Source: a bacterium
GTDB lineage: Bacteria > Chloroflexota > Dormibacteria > Aeolococcales > Bog-877
DNA: 7,625 nt
Direction: 5' to 3'
NCBI GenBank assembly: GCA_021844355.1
Contig: JAKBTP010000019.1
Location: 1-7,625 of the forward strand
The notes under the pieces are model-generated. The model had not been told where the DNA came from and did not search any database. It saw nothing but the letters and a program-made list of their open reading frames with translations. Each line of letters opens with the position of its first letter. The stretch's first letter is position 1. Below, one piece after another: positions 1 to 5,757 of the stretch. Both the position numbers and the translations under genes were made by a program.

Positions 1-2
1 AT

Positions 3-1037
3 CCTCTGAGCGGCTTCTTCTGCGTGCGCCAGCGCAGCATCGCCGGGCTGGAGTTCCGCCCGGTGGGCTTCAAGATTCTCCTCGAGCTCCTGGTGTGCCT
101 GCCCGGCATCCGGGTCAAGGATGTCCCCTTCACCTTCGCTCCCCGCTACGCCGGCGAGAGCAAGGCCACCCTCTCCCAGGGGATCCTCTTCGGCAAGCAC
201 GTCATCTCGCTGGTCGTCTACGTGCCGCTGGCGGCGCTCCTGGGCAAGGTGGCGGTGTCGGCGGGCGCGGGGATGGTGGTCTTCGTCTCGGTGGTGGCCC
301 TGCTCACCGACCTGCCCCTGAGCCCACCGGCTCCCTGGCTGGGGGCCGTGGTCACCAGCCTTCTGGTGAGCGCGGCGGTGTACGGCCTCCTCACCTTCCG
401 CAGCGCCTTCTGGCGGATGGGGATGGGGGCTCAGCGCCTCCTGTGGGTGGCCGGGCTCATCGCCGTGGCTGGGGGGCTCGGGGGCTTCGCGATCCTCACC
501 GCCAGGGCCCACCTGGCCACCGTGCTGCTGGCCATCCTGGCGCTCCTGGCGGCCCAGCTGCTGGGGTCGGCGATGGTCTCCTATCTGCGCCGGCGGGCCC
601 AACTCGCGGCTCCGGTGGTCACGCTGGCCGACGAGCTCTCGCTGCAGGCGCTGGCGCGCCGCCTCTCCGCAGACTTCGCCTGGTGGATCGACGCCGCCCG
701 CCCTGCCGCCGCGCCGCCCCGCGTGGAGCAGCTGGTCACCGCCGAGGTGGTGAGCCACGTGACCCGGAGCGGGCGGCCGGTGGTGCTCACAGAGCTCCCC
801 TCCAGCCGGCGCCAGGCCCGCATCAACGTCGGCAGCTACAGCGTGATCCTGATCCCTCAGCTGGCCGGCACCCGGAGGGTGGTGCGGATCGCGGCCGTTG
901 CCCGTACCGGCCGCAGCCCCTTCTCCGAGCGTGACCTCCACGCCTGCGTCGCCTGGTGCAACCGGTTCGAGGCCGGCGCCGAGGCGGTGGCCGACCAGGC
1001 CGCCCCCAGCGGCGACCGGGCGGTGGAGGCGCCTTGA
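3..1037 (+). CDS. GT2 polyprenol-phosphate sugar synthase-like protein with membrane domain and C-terminal GAF-like domain (5' partial)
   Basis: The reading frame is open from the left edge, so the start and most of the catalytic domain lie outside the window; 344 residues are visible, numbered here from base 3. Residues 1-70 match the C-terminal part of dolichol/polyprenol-phosphate mannose synthases: PLSGFF at 1-6, PVGFKILLELL at 20-30, and VPFTFAPRYAGESKA at 41-55. These enzymes move a sugar from a nucleotide donor to polyprenyl phosphate at the cytosolic membrane face. Residues about 67-198 hold four or so hydrophobic helices in two blocks, each resembling a degenerate half of a GtrA unit, ending in the basic YLRRR. 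Residues about 205-325 are soluble and GAF-like: a helix, then SGRPVVLTEL, SVILIPQL, a strand ending IAAVARTG, and SPFSERDL at 305-312. The fusion to GAF is unusual. GT2 assignment is firm; the sugar is unknown. The stop overlaps the next gene. Confidence 0.88.
   Translation, partial: PLSGFFCVRQRSIAGLEFRPVGFKILLELLVCLPGIRVKDVPFTFAPRYAGESKATLSQGILFGKHVISLVVYVPLAALLGKVAVSAGAGMVVFVSVVALLTDLPLSPPAPWLGAVVTSLLVSAAVYGLLTFRSAFWRMGMGAQRLLWVAGLIAVAGGLGGFAILTARAHLATVLLAILALLAAQLLGSAMVSYLRRRAQLAAPVVTLADELSLQALARRLSADFAWWIDAARPAAAPPRVEQLVTAEVVSHVTRSGRPVVLTELPSSRRQARINVGSYSVILIPQLAGTRRVVRIAAVARTGRSPFSERDLHACVAWCNRFEAGAEAVADQAAPSGDRAVEAP
1025..1029 (+). promoter_or_regulatory. Ribosome binding site for the GtrA-family gene
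   Basis: GGAGG lies 4 bases before the TTG at 1034, inside the end of the GT2 gene. It favours the TTG, which overlaps the upstream TGA as TTGA, over ATG 1079 (nearest AGGAG 18 bases away) and GTG 1109 (purines directly adjacent, no spacing). The spacing is short, so the start choice is moderate rather than certain. Confidence 0.5.
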
Positions 1038-1621
1038 GGGCGGACGAGCTCCCGCAGGAGCTGACCTGGATCGCGGCCATGGCCCGGCCGCCGGCTCCGG
1101 AGACGGAGGTGAGGCCGCTGCGGGCTTCGTCCCGCGCCAGGGCCTCCTACTCGACGCCGTCCCGGGTGGCGCGTGCCCGGGGCTGGGGGGATGGCAGGCT
1201 GGTGCGCGGGGTGCAGTTCGGCCTCGTTGGCGCGGCCGGGTTGGCGGTCAACCAGGCGGTGCTGGCTGGGCTGGTTTCGCTGGCCCACTGGAACTACCTC
1301 CTGGCAGCGGTGATCTCCAGCCAGGGCTCCACCGTCACCACGTTCATAATCAATGAGCTCTGGGTCTTCCGGAAGGCCGCTCTGGACCCCGGTGCCCGAG
1401 CCCTTCCGGTGCGGTTCCTCGTCTTCGACGCGCTGAACACGACTTCCCTGGCGCTGCGCCTGCCCGTGCTCTTCGGGTTGACCAGCGGCCTGGGCATCAA
1501 CTATCTGGTGAGCAACTTCATCGCCGTCATCGTCTTCCTGTTGCTCCGCTTTTTGGTCGCCGACGGCTGGATCTGGAAGCGCCCCGCGCGCTCTGATTCG
1601 ACCGTCTCAACAGGAGGGTGA
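1034..1621 (+). CDS. GtrA-family four-helix membrane protein
   Basis: This is a 195-residue protein whose first 55 or so residues are a polar, Arg/Ala/Pro-rich cytosolic tail. A GtrA-type core follows: VQFGLVGAAGLAVNQ from residue 60, a second hydrophobic stretch ending in the signature-like INELWVF (106-112), then two more helices ending in LRFLVADGWIWK, with W179 and W181 placed where GtrA proteins usually have W-x-F/W. Family members are thought to help move undecaprenyl-phosphate-linked sugars across the cytoplasmic membrane, or to assist the GT-C enzymes that use them. Its place directly after a polyprenol-phosphate sugar synthase and before a GT-C transferase fits that role. The start is taken as TTG 1034, overlapping the upstream stop by 3 bases, which suggests translational coupling; ATG 1079 is the main alternative. 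The family call is firm; the substrate is unknown. Confidence 0.85.
   Translation: MRADELPQELTWIAAMARPPAPETEVRPLRASSRARASYSTPSRVARARGWGDGRLVRGVQFGLVGAAGLAVNQAVLAGLVSLAHWNYLLAAVISSQGSTVTTFIINELWVFRKAALDPGARALPVRFLVFDALNTTSLALRLPVLFGLTSGLGINYLVSNFIAVIVFLLLRFLVADGWIWKRPARSDSTVSTGG
1612..1618 (+). promoter_or_regulatory. Ribosome binding site for the HprK-like gene
   Basis: AGGAGGG overlaps the last codons of the GtrA gene and ends 4 bases before GTG 1623. An ATG at 1621 is followed at once by TGA, so it cannot start a protein; GTG 1623 is the first usable start after this strong site. Confidence 0.7.
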
Positions 1622-1622
1622 T

Positions 1623-2777
1623 GTGACCGACTCTGGAGGAGCCCGCAGGCTCAGCTACGACATCGACGGACTGGCGCGAATTCGCTCCGCGGTCCGGCTC
1701 CCCGAGCTCGAGCTCTTTCGCGTCCCTGAGGTCGATCAGCCCGACGTGGTGATCGAGCGTCGGCCGGTGGTCTCCGGGACGCCGGCTGGGCATGCCCTGC
1801 CCACCTACGTCTACCGGGAGAGGCTGGGAGCGGTCACGGCCAACTTCGACGTCGAGCTGGGGCCCCCGGTCCGAGTCCTGGCCACCCCGCTGCTGGCCCA
1901 CTCCCCCCACGTCCTCTACACCAACATCGTCGAGCCGCTTCTGCGGTTCGTGATCGCCGGGCGCGGGCGGATGCTGCTGCACGCTGGCTGCGTCTCGCTC
2001 TTCGGGCAGGGCATCATGCTCTCGGCCAAGACCGACACCGGCAAGACCGCGACCATCCTGAGACTGCTCCGAGAGTGCCGGGGGACCTTCCTCTCCGACG
2101 ACATGACGATCATCGGCCCGGACGGGACGGCCAGCCGGTTCCCCAAGCCGCTCACCATCAGCGCCCACACCCTGAAGGCGGTGGCGGCGAGCCCGCTCCC
2201 GGCGCACCGGAGGGCCGCCCTCTCGGTGCAGAGCCGGCTGCATTCCCGGAGCGGGCGCTCTGTCGGGAAGTGGCTGGGGGAGAGGCCACTGCCGATCATG
2301 GCGATGAACAGCCTGGTGCAGGCGGTGATCCCACCTCCCAAGTACATGGTCCGGCAGCTGGTCCCGGCGGAGATGGGCCAGAGCGTCCAGGTTCGGCGGC
2401 TGTTCCTCATCGAGCGCGGGTCTCCCGCCTTGGCGGCGGGGGTGGGACGTGACGAGGCGGTGGAGCAGCTGCTCAGCAACACCGCCGACGCCTATGAGTT
2501 TCCGCCCTTCAAGACCATGGCCCCCCAGCTGATCGTCGGCGGCCTGGACTTCGCCGCGGTCCAGGAGGCGGAGCGCCGGGTGCTCTGGGAAGCCCTCTCT
2601 TCGATCGAGGTGGTGCGGCTGCGGGTGGCGGACTTCAGCTGGCCCAGCCTGGTGCGCGCCGCCGTGGCCCCCGCGGATCTCGCCGGTCTTTCGAACGGTC
2701 ACCCGCGAGGGCCCCAGACGGAGGGCCCCAGGGCGCCGTCCCGGCGGCTGCCGGTTCCGGAAGAGGCGCAGCCGTAG
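1623..2777 (+). CDS. HPr-kinase/PEP-carboxykinase-like P-loop protein
   Basis: A 384-residue soluble protein with no signal peptide or membrane helix. The recognisable core is HAG at 120-122, a strand GQGIMLSA, a Walker A P-loop A135-K-T-D-T-G-K141-T142, and an LSDDMTII strand with D159-D160. This order and spacing match the kinase-1/kinase-2 layout of HPr kinase/phosphorylase relatives and ATP-dependent PEP carboxykinases, in which paired Asp residues help bind metal and place the phosphate acceptor. The first Gly of the usual loop is Ala, which the Walker A pattern allows. The N-terminal 115 residues resemble nothing I can name, and the last 35 are Pro/Arg-rich and probably disordered. Bacterial relatives outside sugar-transport control phosphorylate peptides or small molecules. 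No HPr or other phosphotransferase gene is visible here, so the substrate is open. It lies 1 base after the GtrA stop and is probably co-transcribed. The fold is likely; the activity is inferred. Confidence 0.75.
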   Translation: MTDSGGARRLSYDIDGLARIRSAVRLPELELFRVPEVDQPDVVIERRPVVSGTPAGHALPTYVYRERLGAVTANFDVELGPPVRVLATPLLAHSPHVLYTNIVEPLLRFVIAGRGRMLLHAGCVSLFGQGIMLSAKTDTGKTATILRLLRECRGTFLSDDMTIIGPDGTASRFPKPLTISAHTLKAVAASPLPAHRRAALSVQSRLHSRSGRSVGKWLGERPLPIMAMNSLVQAVIPPPKYMVRQLVPAEMGQSVQVRRLFLIERGSPALAAGVGRDEAVEQLLSNTADAYEFPPFKTMAPQLIVGGLDFAAVQEAERRVLWEALSSIEVVRLRVADFSWPSLVRAAVAPADLAGLSNGHPRGPQTEGPRAPSRRLPVPEEAQP

Positions 2778-2791
2778 GCGCCCTGTCGCCG

Positions 2792-4420
2792 GTGGACGGC
2801 TCCCCGGACACCGAGGCGGAACTTCGGGGCGGTCGGGGTCGGGGCCGCCTGGACCCCTGGCTGGTCGCCACCCTGGTGGCGACGGCCGCCATCCTGTTCG
2901 GGGCCACCGTGGTCCGGCTGCATGACCTCAACCAGTACGGACTGAACTCGGATGAGGCCGTCTACGCCGGTCAGGCGGCGGGACTGGCGGGGTTCAAGGC
3001 GTACAGCCAGCTCTTCGGCATCTTCCGGGCCCACCCCCTCCTGATCCAGCTCATCGTGTCCGTCGTGTACCGGCTCACCGGCGTCACCGGCTCCGGCGCC
3101 CGGGAGGTCTGCGTCGCCTTCGGGGTCCTGCTAGTGCTCATGACCGGGATGCTGGCCTGGACCATCTGGGGCCGGATCGCCGCCCTGGCGGCGATGCTCT
3201 TCGTGGCCTTCTCGCCGTACCCGGTGTCGGTGGCCCGCGAGATGCTCCTGGACGGCCCGGAGGCCTTCTTCGTGGCCACCAGTCTCTTCCTCCTGTGCCT
3301 TTACATCAAACGCTCCCGCCCCGTGTACCTCTGGGCGGCGGCGCTGGCCGCCGGGCTGGCGTTCCTCTCCAAGGAGACGGCCATCCTGCTCGTCCCCCCG
3401 GTGCTCCTCTTCCTCATCCTCGCCCCCTACGTCCTGCGCCGCTACCGTGACCTGCTGATCGCCGGGGCCATCTACCTCGTCCTGGTGGTCATCTACCCCC
3501 TGGCCGAGCTCAGCGCCGGCAAGGCCAGCACCGGGGTGGACTACCTCGTCTGGCAGATCCTCCGTCCCGCCAACCACTCGCTGCTCTTCTACGCCGGGAT
3601 CTTCCGGACGATGGGGTGGGGGATCGTGGCGCTCGCCGGGGTCGGCACCCTGGCCACCCTCTGGAAGCGCACCTCTCCGGAGATCCTGCTTCTGCTCACC
3701 AGCCTGGTCATCGTGGGCCTGCTGGAGATCTGGCCCACCAAGGGATATGAGTACCTGATCCCGGCCACCGCCCCGATCATGGCCCTGGCCGCCTTCGGCG
3801 CCCGGACCTGCGGGGCCCTGTCCCTCGCCGCCGTGACCCGGATCTGGCGGTCCGCGAGGGCGGGACGGGCGGCGGGTATCGCGGTGACGGCCCTGGTCGC
3901 CCTGGGGGCGGTCTCCGCGTTTCTCCCGGTCTTCAACCCGGCTCCCACCGCGGCCACGGGGCTGGCGGCCCTGGTGGGCACGGACAGCGGCCAGCCGACC
4001 CCGGTCAAGGTGAAGGCTCTGGCCGGGTCCGGCGGGCTGGAGGCCGGACGACCGACCGCCCTCTGGGTCCGTCACCACCTGCTGCCAGGGTCAGTCTTCC
4101 TCACCATCGGGCCCACCTTCGCCAACGTGCTCCAGTTCTACAGCCTGGACCGGGCGCTGGCCCTCAGCGTCAGCCCCAACCCCCTCCATCGCAACCCCGC
4201 CTACGCACCCGTCAACAACGCCGACCTCCTGATCCGCAGCGGGGCGGTCCAGTACCTGGTCTACGACGCCTACTCCGCCGAGCGCAGCTCCCACTTCGCC
4301 GAGCGGATCCTGGCCCTGGCCAGGAAGTTCAACGGGATCCTGGTCTACCAGTACGACAAGCCGGGCACCTCCCGGGCACGCCACGACGCCGAGGTTCTGA
4401 TCTACGCGGTGGAGCCATGA
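2792..4420 (+). CDS. GT-C glycosyltransferase, PMT/ArnT (GT39/83) type, integral membrane
   Basis: A 542-residue polytopic protein. A short basic cytosolic tail leads to the first helix (about 23-41), followed by the external-loop motif NSDEAVYAGQA with D54-E55, the acidic pair typical of the GT-C catalytic loop. Further family marks are REMLLDGPEAFF with D154 at 149-160 and AFLSKETAILL with S193-K194-E195. Around ten hydrophobic segments run to about residue 385. A soluble C-terminal region of about 150 residues, probably outside, contains the family-typical WVRHHLLPGSVFLTIGP followed by FYSLDRAL. Such enzymes transfer a sugar from polyprenyl-phosphate to protein, lipid or glycan acceptors on the outer membrane face. 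That matches the donor-making GT2 enzyme upstream. GTG 2792, 14 bases after the previous stop, is the most upstream usable start, though its ribosome site is weak (GGAAGAGG about 25 bases before). The acceptor and sugar cannot be read from sequence. Confidence 0.88.
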   Translation: MDGSPDTEAELRGGRGRGRLDPWLVATLVATAAILFGATVVRLHDLNQYGLNSDEAVYAGQAAGLAGFKAYSQLFGIFRAHPLLIQLIVSVVYRLTGVTGSGAREVCVAFGVLLVLMTGMLAWTIWGRIAALAAMLFVAFSPYPVSVAREMLLDGPEAFFVATSLFLLCLYIKRSRPVYLWAAALAAGLAFLSKETAILLVPPVLLFLILAPYVLRRYRDLLIAGAIYLVLVVIYPLAELSAGKASTGVDYLVWQILRPANHSLLFYAGIFRTMGWGIVALAGVGTLATLWKRTSPEILLLLTSLVIVGLLEIWPTKGYEYLIPATAPIMALAAFGARTCGALSLAAVTRIWRSARAGRAAGIAVTALVALGAVSAFLPVFNPAPTAATGLAALVGTDSGQPTPVKVKALAGSGGLEAGRPTALWVRHHLLPGSVFLTIGPTFANVLQFYSLDRALALSVSPNPLHRNPAYAPVNNADLLIRSGAVQYLVYDAYSAERSSHFAERILALARKFNGILVYQYDKPGTSRARHDAEVLIYAVEP

Positions 4421-5757
4421 GAGCGGCGGCGCGCATCTTGGCACTCTCGCTGGTTCTGCCCTGGGCGCTCGCCACCCCGGTCCTGGCCTCGGCCGCCACG
4501 CCGGCGCGCCCTGTGGCGGCGCCCGGTCTGGACAGGATCAAGCACATCTTCGTGATCGTCCAGGAGGGGCACTCCTTCGACAACTACTTCGGGACCTATC
4601 CCGGCGTGGCAGGGTTGGGGCCCAAGACGGGGGTCCCGGCCAGCCTCACCAACCCGGCCGCCGGCACGGTGACGGCCCACCACCTCACCCAGGTGCGAAC
4701 GTCGCCCCTGGACAACTCGGCGCGGGCGGCGGCGGCGGCGCTCAACCTAGGGCACATGAACGGCTTCGCCGCCGCCCAGCAGGGCCTGCCGGGCGCGGGG
4801 CAGCTGGCGCTGGGCTACTACAACGCCCAGGAGATCCCCTACTACTGGGCCCTGGCGCACCGGTTCGCCCTGGCGGACGAGTTCTTCTCCTCCGACCTCG
4901 GGGGCAGCATCCCCAACCACCAGTACCTGGTCGCAGCTCAGACCTGGACCCCCGCGACGGCCGGAGCGGCCCTGCCCAATGTGCCCACCATCTTCAACCA
5001 GCTGGACTCCAAGGGCGTCTCCTGGGGGTACTTCGTGGCCCAGTACCGCACCCACCTGGCCCAGGGCCGGCAGTCCAGCCTGGTGCCCCAGGTCCCGGTG
5101 CTGGGGCTATCCAACATCGCCGGCAACCCCGGCGACCTGGCCCGGGTGCAGGACCTGACCGGCCTCTACTCCGACCTGGTCCACGGCCATCTCCCGGCGG
5201 TGAACTACGTGGTGCAGCCCGGGGCCACCGAGCGGGCCCCGGGCAACATCGCCCAGGGTCAGGTGGCCACGGTGGGGTTGATCAACGCCATCATGCGCAG
5301 CCAGTACTGGGGCTCCTCGGCGGTCCTGCTCACCTGGTCCGACTGGGGCGGCTGGTACGACGGGGTCGTCCCCCCCACGGTGGGAGGGGTCAGCGACGGC
5401 TTCCGAGTGCCTCTGCTCATCGTGTCGCCCTTCGTGCGACCGGGGACGATCTTCTCCCAGACAGCCGACTTCGGGTCGATCCTCCAGTTCATCCAGGCGG
5501 TGTACGGTTTGCCTCCCCTCACCAGCCGAGAGGCCAGCTCCGGCAGCCTGCTGGGCGCCTTTGACCTGCAGGGGGCGGCCAGGGCCCCCTCACCGGTTCC
5601 GATGGGAACGCTGCCTGCGTCCGTCGCTTCTCACGGGTCGGTGGTTCAGGTGTTCATCGCCTACACGATCCCCGGGCTCCTGATTCTGGTTTTGGTGATA
5701 TATGCGCTGTGGGGACGGGGGGCCGGACCGGCCCCCCTGCTGCGGAGGAGAGCGTGA
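4417..5757 (+). CDS. Membrane-anchored phosphoesterase-family protein (PF04185; phospholipase C/AcpA-like) with altered active-site motifs
   Basis: A 446-residue protein with a signal peptide (about 1-27, cleavage near ASA|A), a phosphoesterase domain (about 39-375), and a C-terminal helix (about 409-432) followed by LLRRRA, giving an outside domain anchored by one helix. The family opening motif is IKHIFVIVQEGHSFDNYFGTYPG (given in parts: IKHIFVIVQ at 41-49, EGHSFDNYFGTYPG at 50-63). Later come DLGGSIPNHQYLVAAQ with the presumed nucleophile S164 and TWSDWGGWYDGVVPP with D309. Relatives usually have E-N-R/H-S, D-D/E and Y-D-H; here Asn is G51, the first acid is S308 and His is G316. In Francisella AcpA the equivalent Glu-Asn and Asp pair bind the active-site metal, so catalysis may be weakened, changed or lost. 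The start ATG overlaps the upstream TGA (ATGA), with GGAG only 2 bases away. Family assignment is firm; activity is doubtful. Confidence 0.88.
   Translation: MRAAARILALSLVLPWALATPVLASAATPARPVAAPGLDRIKHIFVIVQEGHSFDNYFGTYPGVAGLGPKTGVPASLTNPAAGTVTAHHLTQVRTSPLDNSARAAAAALNLGHMNGFAAAQQGLPGAGQLALGYYNAQEIPYYWALAHRFALADEFFSSDLGGSIPNHQYLVAAQTWTPATAGAALPNVPTIFNQLDSKGVSWGYFVAQYRTHLAQGRQSSLVPQVPVLGLSNIAGNPGDLARVQDLTGLYSDLVHGHLPAVNYVVQPGATERAPGNIAQGQVATVGLINAIMRSQYWGSSAVLLTWSDWGGWYDGVVPPTVGGVSDGFRVPLLIVSPFVRPGTIFSQTADFGSILQFIQAVYGLPPLTSREASSGSLLGAFDLQGAARAPSPVPMGTLPASVASHGSVVQVFIAYTIPGLLILVLVIYALWGRGAGPAPLLRRRA
5744..5748 (+). promoter_or_regulatory. Ribosome binding site for the Ig-like surface protein gene
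   Basis: GGAGG sits 8 bases before ATG 5757, inside the end of the phosphoesterase gene. It settles the start in favour of ATG 5757, which overlaps the upstream stop by one base (TGATG), over the in-frame GTG at 5709, which would put 16 extra polar residues before the signal peptide. Confidence 0.8.

Noticed and set aside
1527..2702. Long open frame on the - strand opposite the HprK-like gene (391 codons)
   Set aside because: Its product is rich in Arg, Gly, His and Pro with no domain, as expected for a high-GC antisense frame; the + strand gene has clear P-loop motifs and a ribosome site.
2707..2731. 11-base direct repeat GAGGGCCCCAG at 2707 and 2721
   Set aside because: The two copies are 14 bases apart in a Pro/Gly-coding tail; low-complexity GC-rich sequence explains it and there is no sign of an array or attachment site.
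1623..2777. Lasso-peptide or other RiPP tailoring cluster built around the HprK-like protein
   Set aside because: No precursor peptide, asparagine-synthetase-like cyclase or PqqD/protease pair is visible, and the neighbours are glycosyltransferase genes.
3131..4078. Long open frame on the - strand opposite the GT-C gene (315 codons)
   Set aside because: Very Gly/Gln/Arg/Asp-rich and without structure; it mirrors the codon bias of the well-supported + strand membrane protein.
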